Part shown: piece after piece, positions 52,584-60,794 of the stretch | Layout of the letters: every line of letters begins with the position of its first letter | Numbering within the stretch: position 1 is the stretch's first letter | Assembly (NCBI RefSeq): GCF_025149945.1 | Contig: NZ_JALXVH010000009.1 | Span: forward strand, 1 to 60,794 | Length of the DNA stretch: 60,794 nt | Direction: 5' to 3' | DNA from: Kocuria sp. p3-SID1428 | Lineage (GTDB): Bacteria > Actinomycetota > Actinomycetes > Actinomycetales > Micrococcaceae | Translations under genes and position numbers: made by a program | The notes under the pieces: model-generated | The model's database searches: none | Told to the model about the DNA's origin: nothing | What the model saw: the letters and a program-made list of their open reading frames with translations, nothing else

Positions 52584-54536
52584 TCATAGGCTCAGGTGAG
52601 CGGTGTCCGAGCCGAAGAACACGACGTCGCCCGTGGAGATCACGTGCTGGTCCGTCACGTTCCAGGTGTGCCCGTGACCGCCGCGGAACTGCCGGAAGTT
52701 GAAGCGGTCGGTGGCATAGACGCGCCCTCCGCCGTCCACGACGTCCTGCAGGAATCCGGTGTCCTCGCCGGTCGTCCGGTCACGGAAGGGGTGAGCCAGG
52801 AAGACCTGTCGGGGCGCCATGAGGGTGGGCCCCAGCACGAAGTCTGTCCAGCGGTGCTCCCGCTCGCCGAAGCGCAGCAGCGTGGTGTCGTAGGACTGGA
52901 CATAGAGGTAACTGGCCTGCTTGCCCACCACATCCGCCTGGGTCACCCGCAGCATGGCCAGCTGATCGGCCAGGTACTCGGGGCCGTACCAGTCGTCGTC
53001 GTCCATTTTGGCGATCACCTCTCCGGAGGAGGCCTCCACGCCTGCGTTCAGGCAGGTGCCCAGCGTCCACTCGCTCGGAGCCTGCACGATCACGACGTCC
53101 TGGAGCCCCCGCTGCTGCGCGAGCTCCTGGACGCGGAACGCGGCCGGGTCGAAGCCATGACAGACCACCACGAGCTGCGGGTCCACCCCGCGCTGTGCGG
53201 CCACCGAGTCCATGGCCTGGCCCAAATTCTGCGGGCGGTTCGTGGACAGCAGCACCGAGACGGACGGGGTCGACGGCAGCCAGGAGCCGTCCTGACGCGG
53301 AAGCGCCAGGTCCAGCACAGCAGCCACACGGTGCGTGTACGTGTGATCCGCCCACACGCGGCGCTGAGCCTTGCGCACGGTGCGATCCCGCAGCTGCTTG
53401 GAGCGCACCAGCGCCCGGATAACATCGGCCGCCTGCTCGCGCGTGGCGACCACGGGCAGCTCCTCCTGCGGGAAGTACTCCCCCACGGCCGCCGAGGGCG
53501 TGGAGACCACGGCGGTGCCGCGCGAGAAGATCTCGAAGACGCGACGGGCGCACATGGACGGCGAGTCGACTACCGAGTTCACGTTGAGGAAGACCTTGTA
53601 GGACTGATAGGCCGTCAGCATCTGGGCGTAGTCCAGGGAGCCCGCCACGCGCCCGTCCAGCGGCGCGGGGAACTGATAGCGCTCGTCGTCGCCCAGGTAA
53701 CGGGAGAAGATCTCCAGACCCATGCGCATCTTGGGCGAGACGTCCATGGCCCCGCCCAGCAGCAGGTCCATCTGCTCGCGGCGCTGCGGGAACTTGTGCG
53801 CGAAATACATGCCGCCGAAGGCGACCTCCCGGGAGTCGAAGCCCCGGTCTCGGCGCACCGGCGAGTGCACGGCCGGCTGCGCGGCGAAGGCCAGGACCCC
53901 CACCCGGTCGTGGCCCAGGTCGCGGCGGTAGTGCTCGATCCGGTTGGAGTCGCTGGTCAGGACGACGTCGAAGAGCCCTGCGCACTCCAGGAAGTCGTCG
54001 TAGTGCGGCGGATCCTCCTTGTTCCAGAACACGGTGGGGATCCCTCTCCGCCGGAACTCGGCGACCATCTCGCGGAAGGGCTCCTTCACGCCCGAAGCGC
54101 CGGTGAGCTGATACTGCCATTCGTCCTGATTGCCGTGCCAGGCGGATTCCACGAACAGCAGATCCGGCTGGTGCTGCTCGAGCTGCTCCCGCCATCCGGC
54201 CCGCGTCAGCGGCACCTGATTCCACTCGCAGTCGAACGCCCGGGAGGAGAAGTCGTCCAGGATCGTGGCCGCCGTGACATCGCCGAACGGGCGGTTCCAC
54301 TGCTCCGGCCAAGGGCTCGGGGGGAAGCTGAGCCGGCCGTCGCTCAGGCGGATTGCCCCCGTGCTCCCACCCGGGAGACGACGGCGGCGCAGGCTCTTGC
54401 GGGCCTGCTGCATGCCGCCTCGGCGCAGGTGCCACGCCAGGAGGCGCAGCCGCCGGGCGGACTCCGCCAGCGAGGCGGCGGAGACTGATCTCTGGGGGGA
54501 CTTGCTCACGGACAAGGCGGGGGTCCTCTCACTCAC
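52584..54536 (-). CDS. Bifunctional glycosyltransferase: CgeB-like plus GT2
   Basis: About 650 residues from the GTG at 54536, which has GGAGG three bases upstream (short spacing; the GTG at 54509 is an alternative). An Arg-rich helical N terminus leads to a CgeB/DUF3880-like region (LLFVESAWHGNQDEWQYQL, VFWNKEDPPHYDDFLECAGL, GGMYFAHKFPQRREQMDLLL). A GT-A family 2 domain starts at about residue 425 (SVSVLLSTNRPQNLGQAMDS) with the metal-binding acidic run AKMDDDDWYGPEYLADQ. The domain order is that of the 1214-residue enzyme at 43062, of which this is a shorter paralogue. It lies 43 bp after the TagH-like gene and 100 bp before wecC copy 2. Confidence 0.88.
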   Translation of the reverse strand: MSERTPALSVSKSPQRSVSAASLAESARRLRLLAWHLRRGGMQQARKSLRRRRLPGGSTGAIRLSDGRLSFPPSPWPEQWNRPFGDVTAATILDDFSSRAFDCEWNQVPLTRAGWREQLEQHQPDLLFVESAWHGNQDEWQYQLTGASGVKEPFREMVAEFRRRGIPTVFWNKEDPPHYDDFLECAGLFDVVLTSDSNRIEHYRRDLGHDRVGVLAFAAQPAVHSPVRRDRGFDSREVAFGGMYFAHKFPQRREQMDLLLGGAMDVSPKMRMGLEIFSRYLGDDERYQFPAPLDGRVAGSLDYAQMLTAYQSYKVFLNVNSVVDSPSMCARRVFEIFSRGTAVVSTPSAAVGEYFPQEELPVVATREQAADVIRALVRSKQLRDRTVRKAQRRVWADHTYTHRVAAVLDLALPRQDGSWLPSTPSVSVLLSTNRPQNLGQAMDSVAAQRGVDPQLVVVCHGFDPAAFRVQELAQQRGLQDVVIVQAPSEWTLGTCLNAGVEASSGEVIAKMDDDDWYGPEYLADQLAMLRVTQADVVGKQASYLYVQSYDTTLLRFGEREHRWTDFVLGPTLMAPRQVFLAHPFRDRTTGEDTGFLQDVVDGGGRVYATDRFNFRQFRGGHGHTWNVTDQHVISTGDVVFFGSDTAHLSL

Positions 54537-54579
54537 ATGCCTCCGGGGGCGGGGCACGACCGGGGCGGGGCAGGCAGTA

Positions 54580-55485
54580 TCAGGTGGAGCGCACCAGCTG
54601 CAGGGGTGCCAGCTGCTCCTTGGCGTCATCACGGAACTTCTGGGCGCTGTTCAGATTCCCGTCCGCCAGCTTCTTCATGTAGCTCTCGTAGTCCTTCAGG
54701 ACCTCCGGCACGGGACCGTCGGCGATGACCTCTCCGGCGTCGATCCAGACCAGGCGCGTGCACAGGTTGCGGATCTCCGACATGGAGTGGGAGACGAACA
54801 GCACGCAACCGGCGTTGTCGCGGATCTCGGTCATGCGCGCCTTGCCGCGGGCCTGGAACTGGGCGTCGCCGGTGCCCAGCGCCTCGTCGAGGATCAGCAC
54901 CTCCGGGTTGGTGGCCGTGGCCACAGCGAAGCGCAGGCGCGCGGCCATGCCCGAGGAGTAGGCCTTCATGGGCCAATGCAGGGCCTTGCCCAGTGCTGCC
55001 ACATCCACGAGCTCGTCCATGACCTCGTCCACCTGCTGCGGGGTCATCCCCTGTGCCAGGCAGCCGAGCCGGATGTTGCGCTCCCCCGACAGGGCGGGCA
55101 CCAGGGAGACGCTCACGCCGAGCTTCGACGGACGGTCGATGGCCCAGACCCGTCCGGAGGTGGGGTTCATCTGCCCGGCCACGATGTTCATCAGCGTGGA
55201 CTTGCCGGAGCCGTTGCGACCCACGAAGCCCACGAACTCGCCCTGCTCGATCAGCAGGTTCACGTGCGTGAGCGCCTGGTTGTCGACCTGCGGCGGGCGA
55301 CCCAGAGCGCGCCTGGCAAGGCGGGTGGGAAGAGGGAGCTTCTGCTCATCCTCCCCGCCGGTGCTGGTCACCCGGTAGACCATGGTGACGTCGTCGACCA
55401 CGACGGCGGGATCGCGCACGACCCCGCCCCGTGCCGAGGCGCCCGCGGGCACCTCGACGGCGGCCTCATCGCTTCTCATCGGCAT
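54580..55485 (-). CDS. tagH: ABC exporter ATP-binding subunit (TagH/Wzt type)
   Basis: A 301-residue ATPase that powers transfer of the lipid-linked polymer across the membrane. Walker A is FVGRNGSGKSTLMNIVAG, the signature is AYSSGMAARLRFAVA (the YSSGM form typical of polysaccharide exporters), Walker B is PEVLILDEALGTGD, and the switch His is in LFVSHSMSEIRNL. The N-terminal 45 residues are a short family-typical extension. It overlaps the permease gene by 20 bp, so the two are coupled. It lacks the C-terminal carbohydrate-binding domain of Wzt proteins, which fits a TagH-like role. Confidence 0.93.
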   Translation of the reverse strand: MPMRSDEAAVEVPAGASARGGVVRDPAVVVDDVTMVYRVTSTGGEDEQKLPLPTRLARRALGRPPQVDNQALTHVNLLIEQGEFVGFVGRNGSGKSTLMNIVAGQMNPTSGRVWAIDRPSKLGVSVSLVPALSGERNIRLGCLAQGMTPQQVDEVMDELVDVAALGKALHWPMKAYSSGMAARLRFAVATATNPEVLILDEALGTGDAQFQARGKARMTEIRDNAGCVLFVSHSMSEIRNLCTRLVWIDAGEVIADGPVPEVLKDYESYMKKLADGNLNSAQKFRDDAKEQLAPLQLVRST

Positions 55486-56371
55486 AGCTCTCCTCGTTCC
55501 ACCAGAACACCAGCAGGCCGACCACCAGGGCGAGTACTGCCCACCCGATCAGGATGAGCCACGAATTCAGCGACGGCGCGGTCTCGTACAGCACGGCATC
55601 GCGGGTCATGTCCAGCACCTGGTACAGCGGGTTGAGATGGAACAGCGCCAGGATCCGCGGATCGTCCGTGAACCGCGACGGGTCGTAGAACAGACCCGAG
55701 GCGTAGAGCCACAGTCGCGTGCCCAGCGAGATCAGGTTCGCCACGTCCGGGATGCGGTGCACGAGCGGGGCGAAGAGCATGCCCGCACCCCAGTTGAACG
55801 CGGTCTGCAGCGCGAAGATGGGGATCACCAGCAGCCACAGCGGCGTGATCGCCTCCGACGGCGGGGCCAGCATGATGAACAGGAACATGGCCACCAGCAC
55901 GTACAGCTGGCTCAGGGCCTCGCGGACCACCACGCCCAGTGGCAGCGCGGCACGCGGGAACGAGAAGCCGCGGATGAGGTTCTTGCCCCCGGAGATGCTC
56001 TTAGCGCCAGCGGTGAAGGACCGCGCCGTGTAGAGGAACATCATCAGGCCGATGATCAGGTAGCCCAGGAAGTTCTCGATCCCGCGACTGGTGCCCAGCA
56101 GCAGTCCGAAGATCAGGTAGAAGGTGAACCCCAGCAGCATCGGATTGAGGATCAGCCAGATCTTGCCCAGGAACGTGTGCTCCTGGCTCACCGACAGCCT
56201 CACCCGGGCGTCGTAGAGCACGAAGTGCCGGGCTCCCCACAGCTCGCGCAGGTACCTGCCCAGCGGAGGCCGCACGCCGACGGCTTCCAGGCCGGAGGGG
56301 TCGTACTGCACGCGCCGCTGCCGCGGCTCAGCTGGCGAGTCCACGAAGAGGTCGTCAGTCACCCCTCTCAT
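55466..56371 (-). CDS. tagG: ABC exporter permease (TagG/Wzm type)
   Basis: A 301-residue integral membrane protein of the ABC-2 family with six predicted spans after a 60-residue cytoplasmic N terminus. Examples are FLGKIWLILNPMLLGFTFYL, FLGYLIIGLMMFLYTARSFT and the last span LILIGWAVLALVVGLLVFWW. The region NLIRGFSFPRAALPLG is characteristic of polysaccharide and teichoic acid exporters. It pairs with the ATPase encoded immediately downstream and would flip the undecaprenyl-linked glycopolymer out of the cell. Its start overlaps the stop of the glycosyltransferase gene at 56368 (ATGA). Confidence 0.93.
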   Translation of the reverse strand: MRGVTDDLFVDSPAEPRQRRVQYDPSGLEAVGVRPPLGRYLRELWGARHFVLYDARVRLSVSQEHTFLGKIWLILNPMLLGFTFYLIFGLLLGTSRGIENFLGYLIIGLMMFLYTARSFTAGAKSISGGKNLIRGFSFPRAALPLGVVVREALSQLYVLVAMFLFIMLAPPSEAITPLWLLVIPIFALQTAFNWGAGMLFAPLVHRIPDVANLISLGTRLWLYASGLFYDPSRFTDDPRILALFHLNPLYQVLDMTRDAVLYETAPSLNSWLILIGWAVLALVVGLLVFWWNEESYADEKR

Positions 56372-58209
56372 CCCGCCTCCTTCGTCCGTCTCGTCTGGTG
56401 TCCATGGGCCGTGAGCTCGTCGTAGCGCGCCAGCGTGCTGGCAGCCACGGCCTCCCAGGTGCGTTCGCGCAGCACAGCCTCGCGACCGGCCCGACCGAGT
56501 CTAGATCCCGTACCCGGTTCGGCCCACAGCCGCCGCACCGCCTCGGCCAGGGATTCCGGATCCTCCGCAGGCACGAGCACCCCTGTGACGCCGTCATCCA
56601 CGAGCTCGGCCAGCGCGGGCAGATCCGAGGCGATCACGGGCACGGCGCTGGCCGAGGCCTCGGCCAGCTTCAGCGGCGTGACCGAGCGGGTGACCTCGCG
56701 GTCCTGGCGGGGCACCACGAAGACATCGAGGGCCCGCTGCCAGGCCCGGGCCGCGGCGCGATCCACTCGTCCGGGGAAGACCACCCGATCCGCCGCGCCC
56801 AGCTCGCGGGCCAGCGACTCGAGCCCGGGTCGGGCTGCGCCGTCGCCGACGATCACCGCGGTGATCTGCTCAGGCAGCAGCGCCACCGCACGGACCAGCT
56901 CATCCAGGCCCTCGTAGTCCACGACCGAGGAGACGGTGCCGACCAGGTACTGGCCCTGCGCAATCCCCAGGGCCTCCAGGCCCAGCCGGGCCCGGGCCTG
57001 CTCGACCGGCTCCGGCTCGGCGGCATGATCGGCGCCCACCGCGTTGGGGCACAGGCGCACGCGGGAGGCGGGCACCCGGCCCTCGGTGACCTCCTCGACG
57101 CGCTGCGCCATGGCCGCGCCCAGGGTCGCGACGTCGTCGGCGGAGATCATGGCCTCCGCCTCGCGCTGCTGGAAGCACGTGTAGCGCTCCGAGACCCCGG
57201 AGACCGGCGGGCGGCGCGAGGCCCACGTGTCCGCGAGCTGACCGCGCACCTCGTAGACCCACGGGATGCCCAGGGTCTCGGCGACCTCACGGACCACCAT
57301 GGCGTTCACGTAGTGCGTGGTGGTGTGCAGCACCGCGGGGCGCACTCGCAGGCACAGGGCGAGCAGCTGCTCGGCCTGCAGCTGCAGGCGCCCGGAAGCC
57401 GTGCGCGGCAGGCTCGCCGGGCTGATGCGGTGGTAGTGCACGCCGTCGATCACCTCGAGGTCGCGCGCCCCGAGCCGGCCCACCTGCGCCGGATAGCCCG
57501 GTCGGGTCTGGGCGTGGACGCTCCATCCCGCAGCCGCCTGGGCACTGAGCAGGGCGTGGGAGCGCACTGCGTACCCGCTGGCGGTGTGCGGCAGGGAGTT
57601 CGTGAGCACGTGCACGACCGTTCGCGGCTGCGGCCGGTACGGCTGCGACAGCTCCGGCAGGCTCGGCGACCTTCCGTGCAGCTGGGCCCGCTCATCAGCC
57701 AGGCGCAGCAGCTGCTCCCGTTCCCCGCGCGTGGCGGCCCCGCGCAGCCAGTCCCGCTGCAGCGGTTCCAGGGCCTGGCCCAGGGCTCCGAGCTGGGTGT
57801 CGCGCCGAGCCAGCGTGCCCGCCAGCCCGCGCGGTGCCTCCTGCCCGGGAATCGCGGCAGTCAGCCGGAAGGCGTCATCGGGGCGATCCGAGGCGATGGC
57901 GATCTCTGCCAGCCGGCGCAGCACGGCCGGAGAGGTCTGCTCCTGCAGCTGCGCGCGGTCGAAGGCCTGCCCGAGCGCCTCCTGCTCCCCCACCAGGCTC
58001 AGCCCCAGTGCGCCGACCGACGGCAGGGCCGAGCCCAGGGAGACCAGCGCCCGTCCCGCCCGGGCAGTCACGGCGCTGGGCAGGCGTCGGGAGACCTGCA
58101 GAGCGAACACCGCAGGGTCACCGCCCAGGTGCTCCCACGCGGTGCGGGCAAGCAGGCTGACGTGGCGCAGGCGCGGATCCAGGGCAGGGTCGCGATCGCG
58201 GCGGCTCAT
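56368..58209 (-). CDS. GT4 glycosyltransferase with helical N-terminal region
   Basis: A 613-residue protein from the ATG at 58209, whose ATGA overlaps the stop of the next upstream gene. The first 190 residues are helical and Ala-, Leu- and Arg-rich. From about residue 197 a family 4 GT-B enzyme follows: VVHVLTNSLPHTASGYAVRS, WVYEVRGQLADTW, CPNAVGADH, GTVSSVVDYEGLDELVRAVA and SVTPLKLAEASASAVPVIAS. It resembles the glycosyltransferase halves at 35903, 30448 and 47023, so these enzymes look like an expanded paralogous set in one locus. Donor and acceptor are unknown. Confidence 0.88.
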   Translation of the reverse strand: MSRRDRDPALDPRLRHVSLLARTAWEHLGGDPAVFALQVSRRLPSAVTARAGRALVSLGSALPSVGALGLSLVGEQEALGQAFDRAQLQEQTSPAVLRRLAEIAIASDRPDDAFRLTAAIPGQEAPRGLAGTLARRDTQLGALGQALEPLQRDWLRGAATRGEREQLLRLADERAQLHGRSPSLPELSQPYRPQPRTVVHVLTNSLPHTASGYAVRSHALLSAQAAAGWSVHAQTRPGYPAQVGRLGARDLEVIDGVHYHRISPASLPRTASGRLQLQAEQLLALCLRVRPAVLHTTTHYVNAMVVREVAETLGIPWVYEVRGQLADTWASRRPPVSGVSERYTCFQQREAEAMISADDVATLGAAMAQRVEEVTEGRVPASRVRLCPNAVGADHAAEPEPVEQARARLGLEALGIAQGQYLVGTVSSVVDYEGLDELVRAVALLPEQITAVIVGDGAARPGLESLARELGAADRVVFPGRVDRAAARAWQRALDVFVVPRQDREVTRSVTPLKLAEASASAVPVIASDLPALAELVDDGVTGVLVPAEDPESLAEAVRRLWAEPGTGSRLGRAGREAVLRERTWEAVAASTLARYDELTAHGHQTRRTKEAG

Positions 58210-59423
58210 CGGCGCTTGCTCCTGTCCTCGAGGACCTCCCGCAGGATGGTGTCGTAGCGCTCGGCCAGATCCGCGTAGTCGGCATTGGCGGCCACCCACG
58301 CGCGGCCGCCGCCGGCCGTCCTCAGCCGGGACCGATCCGCGATCAGGCCGCGCCACAGCTGCGCGATCTCCTGCGCGCTGGAGCCCACCACATCGCCCAC
58401 GCCGGCCTCCTGGAGGATCCGAGCGGCCTCGCCTCGCACCACGGCGGTGAGATGACGACCCACGGCCATGACCTCGTACGTCTTGGACGGGACGGTGGCC
58501 TCGAACGACTTCCAGTCATCGCGCAGGGAGACCACCAGCGAATCGGCCTGCCGGTACTGCTCGAAGACCCTGTCCCGGTAGACCGGGTCCAGGAACCGCA
58601 CCGGAGCCCCCAGGGAGGCGGCGATGCGCTGCAGCTCGGGCTTCTGCGAGCCCTGCCCCACCAGCGTCAGCCGCATCTGCGGGCCGACCAGTGCAGCGGC
58701 CTCGATGAGCCGCTCAAGGCGCTGGCTCTCCCCGTGGTTGCCCAGATACAGCACCTCGAGGCGGTCGCGCAGAAGCGGCGGCGGATCCAGCACGGGAGTC
58801 TGCTCCAGGCGCACGCCGTTGCGCACCGTGCGCACCCGGTCAACGCCGCGGACCCGCAGCGTCTCGGCGAATCCCTCGGTCACGGTCACGACGACGTCCG
58901 CCCGATCCTGGATCGTGGCCACAGCCCAGTTGATGACCCGCTGAACCCGACCCTGCAGGACCCCGGCCTCGGTCGCGAGGTTCGGCCAGGCGTCGCGCAT
59001 CTCCACGACCAGCGGCTTGCGCCTGAGCCGAGCCGCGAACCATCCGCTGGCCAGCAGCGGCAGCGACGGTGCGGTGACGATCACCACCGAATGCCCGCGC
59101 ACCGCCAGGGTGCGCAGGGCGCTTCCCCCGGCTGTGACCAGCTGATCCACCAGCTTGGGCAGGCGGGCGTCGCGAGCGGTGAGGTACGGGACCCGCACGA
59201 TCGCCTCGCCCACCGGCCCCGGCTGCCCACGGCCCAAGCGGCCGCGGGCGGAGCGATCGGCATCCGGGCCGAAGCCGTAGTGGGCCACCGGGGCCACGAC
59301 CGTCACCAGCCAGCCCCGGCCCAGCAGGTGCGGGATCAGGGACTGCCAGCGGCGCTGCGGCGGCGAGTGCTCCGGCCAGTACGAGTGGGCGAGCAGCAGC
59401 GCGTTGGAGCGCGCTGGAGTCAC
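58206..59423 (-). CDS. GT4 glycosyltransferase (WbuB-like)
   Basis: A 405-residue single-domain glycosyltransferase of family 4, beginning LLLAHSYWPEHSPPQRRWQS. An N-terminal Rossmann half holds VEMRDAWPNLATEAGVL. The C-terminal half carries VLYLGNHGESQRLERLIEAA and SKTYEVMAVGRHLTAVV, close to WbuB-type enzymes that often add an early sugar to the lipid carrier. Both ends overlap neighbours by 4 bp (LCP gene upstream, glycosyltransferase downstream). The sugar cannot be deduced. Confidence 0.9.
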   Translation of the reverse strand: MTPARSNALLLAHSYWPEHSPPQRRWQSLIPHLLGRGWLVTVVAPVAHYGFGPDADRSARGRLGRGQPGPVGEAIVRVPYLTARDARLPKLVDQLVTAGGSALRTLAVRGHSVVIVTAPSLPLLASGWFAARLRRKPLVVEMRDAWPNLATEAGVLQGRVQRVINWAVATIQDRADVVVTVTEGFAETLRVRGVDRVRTVRNGVRLEQTPVLDPPPLLRDRLEVLYLGNHGESQRLERLIEAAALVGPQMRLTLVGQGSQKPELQRIAASLGAPVRFLDPVYRDRVFEQYRQADSLVVSLRDDWKSFEATVPSKTYEVMAVGRHLTAVVRGEAARILQEAGVGDVVGSSAQEIAQLWRGLIADRSRLRTAGGGRAWVAANADYADLAERYDTILREVLEDRSKRR

Positions 59424-60490
59424 AGGCCGCTCCCGTCGTCCGCGGCCAGCTGCTGGTAGTGCTCATCCAGCGTGCCCTCGTCGATGGCCTCGCCGATCTC
59501 CTCCATGGCCTCCTCATCGGGGAGCACGATCGACTGCCCGTCGGCGGAGGACCCGATGCCGTTGGTCGGCACCGTGAACATATGGATGTCCGAGCGGGAG
59601 ACCCCCACCATCTTGGGCACCAGCCCGCGGATGTAGCCGGAGTCCAGTCCGTCGGAGACCGTGAGGTACGGCGAGATCGTGCTCACGATGTCGGAGATCT
59701 TTCCGGGATTGGCCAGGACCTCCGGCTCCAGGAAACGATCGAGCAGCGCCTGGATGAACGCGCGCTGATTCTGCACGCGGGTGTAGTCGCCGTCCGCGAA
59801 GGAGTGGCGCTCACGGGCGAACGTCAGGGCGGTCTCGCCGTCCATCGTGGTGGGACCGGCCTCGTAGACGTCGCCGTTCTCGGTGGTGAACGACTCCGGG
59901 ACGTCCACAGTCACTCCGCCCAGGGCATCGACCAGGCCCTCGAAGCCCTCGAAGTCCACGGTCATGACCTCGTCGATCCGGGTATCGAAGTGCCCCTCGA
60001 GCGTCTCGACCATCAGCGGCATGCCGCCGTTCTGGAAGGCCGCGTTGATCTTGGCCTCGCCCACACCGGGGATGTCGACCCAGGTGTCGCGCATGACGGA
60101 CATGACGTAGATCTCGCCGCCGTCCTCCGGGATGTGCATCAGCATGATCGAATCGGCGCGCTCGCCCTCGCGGCCGAGCTCGCCGCCGCCCTCGGGCCGC
60201 TTGTCCGAGCCGAGCAGCAGGATCGTGGTGCCCTCCGTGTCCTCCGGACGATCGGCCTCGTCCGGGAAGGCCTCCGTGGAGGGCATGGAGGTCACGTTGT
60301 CGTCGTAGGAGCGCGAGAGCCCGTTGATGTACAGGGCGATGACCGCGATGACCCCGACCACGAGCACCAGGAAGGCGATCAGGAACGCGATCAGGACCTT
60401 GCGACCGCGCCTGCGACGACGAGGCCGCCCCTCGGCCTCCGGCTCACGGCCCTGGCCGTCGAACAGGTCGTCGTGGATCTCGTTGCTCAT
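59420..60490 (-). CDS. LytR-CpsA-Psr (LCP) family glycopolymer-peptidoglycan ligase
   Basis: A 356-residue protein with a short basic cytoplasmic tail (RPRRRRRGRK), one membrane span at about residues 33-53 (LIAFLIAFLVLVVGVIAVIA) and an extracellular LCP domain. Characteristic motifs are TTILLLGSDKRP, RADSIMLMHIPE, YVMSVMRDTWVDIPG, INAAFQNGG, FEGFEGLVDALGGV, ALTFARERHSF and YTRVQNQRAFIQALL. The conserved Arg and Asp residues bind the pyrophosphate of the lipid-linked polymer. LCP enzymes transfer teichoic or teichuronic-type polymers from undecaprenyl pyrophosphate to peptidoglycan. As the first gene of the minus-strand run, its placement supports a wall-attached polymer as the product. Confidence 0.94.
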   Translation of the reverse strand: MSNEIHDDLFDGQGREPEAEGRPRRRRRGRKVLIAFLIAFLVLVVGVIAVIALYINGLSRSYDDNVTSMPSTEAFPDEADRPEDTEGTTILLLGSDKRPEGGGELGREGERADSIMLMHIPEDGGEIYVMSVMRDTWVDIPGVGEAKINAAFQNGGMPLMVETLEGHFDTRIDEVMTVDFEGFEGLVDALGGVTVDVPESFTTENGDVYEAGPTTMDGETALTFARERHSFADGDYTRVQNQRAFIQALLDRFLEPEVLANPGKISDIVSTISPYLTVSDGLDSGYIRGLVPKMVGVSRSDIHMFTVPTNGIGSSADGQSIVLPDEEAMEEIGEAIDEGTLDEHYQQLAADDGSGL

Positions 60491-60794
60491 ACTGGGGGGC
60501 CTCCGGGCTGGCAGCAGGACGGGGCACCAGCCTGGGCCGCCGAAGGAGCGGTCAGACGCAGATCCCGTGCCGTGCCGAGCGAGTCGTTCAAGGGTGGGGC
60601 TGGGGTCGACACATCATACGGCTCGAACGCTCAGAGGATCGGCAGATCCGCCCGTGAGCCCCGAACGTGGCGAGGCTCCGTCGGACAGTGCTGATCGGAG
60701 ACTGCCAGTGATTCCTCCGAGCATCCTGCGCCGGGGACAGGCGTGTCGGAGCATGCGGGAAGGGGCCCCCCCCCCCCGGGGGGGGCCGGGGCGC
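60491..60794. other. Non-coding right edge
   Basis: This 304-bp stretch upstream of the LCP gene probably holds the promoter of the minus-strand operon. I see no clear -35/-10 pair and no gene. It ends with 12 Cs (60766-60777) followed directly by 8 Gs, a self-complementary run more likely to be an assembly or sequencing artefact than biology. Confidence 0.45.

Noticed and set aside
51296..52702. His/Arg/Gln-rich plus-strand frame that is also conserved at 38060-39586
   Set aside because: Its conservation is only a by-product of the wecC duplication; composition is that of an antisense reading.
1..60794. A CRISPR array or other regularly spaced repeat array
   Set aside because: No series of spaced direct repeats was seen; the only large repeat is the wecC pair.

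Overview
The window looks like chromosomal DNA from a high-GC actinobacterium, most likely a Micrococcaceae-type organism (Kocuria/Micrococcus/Arthrobacter relatives). This is judged from the very GC-rich third codon positions, frequent GTG starts, ATGA stop/start overlaps, an actinobacterial glgA/glgC pair, a TagGH-LCP wall-glycopolymer export set, and a UDP-ManNAcA pathway of the kind used for teichuronic acid. The genus is an inference.

Layout. (1) 1-4.9 kb is a decayed integrative element next to tRNA-Leu(GAG). It holds a beta-helix tail-spike scrap fused to a holin-like segment, an amidase endolysin scrap, a frameshifted heparinase II/III-like gene and a frameshifted tyrosine integrase. 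(2) 5-21.7 kb is ordinary chromosome: glgA and glgC (divergent), the conserved CP-ATP-grasp / alpha-E / transglutaminase trio, aminopeptidase N, a HIRAN-like membrane protein, an ABC1/UbiB kinase, two unknown convergent genes, and a divergent histidine kinase / response regulator pair. (3) 21.8-30.5 kb starts with wecB and a GxSAGG hydrolase, then becomes an accessory patch of lower GC. The patch holds a deleted second hydrolase, a GSCFA gene cut by an internally deleted IS3 element, an IS110 remnant, an asparagine-synthetase-like gene and a third hydrolase whose end is frameshifted in a G tract. (4) 30.4-60.5 kb is a cell-wall glycopolymer locus, nearly all on the minus strand: a 1797-residue lyase-like / glycosyltransferase / lyase-like fusion, at least six further large (often two-domain) glycosyltransferases, two almost identical wecC copies as 1.29-kb direct repeats, a second asparagine-synthetase-like gene, a fourth hydrolase, the TagGH ABC exporter and an LCP ligase.

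How it fits together. WecB and WecC should make UDP-ManNAcA. The glycosyltransferases would build a uronic-acid polymer on a lipid carrier, TagGH would flip it, and the LCP enzyme would attach it to peptidoglycan. The asparagine-synthetase-like proteins, GxSAGG hydrolases, GSCFA protein and heparinase-fold domains look like a polymer-tailoring layer (amidation, acylation, or lyase/epimerase chemistry). The parts recur in pairs, several copies are broken, and to my knowledge the combination is not a described system; it is the best candidate here for new biology. No initiating undecaprenyl-phosphate sugar transferase is visible, so the locus probably continues outside the window or uses a gene elsewhere.

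Caution: three single-base frameshifts (two in G homopolymers) and the C12/G8 run at the right end could be sequencing errors. They need read-level checking before any biological interpretation.
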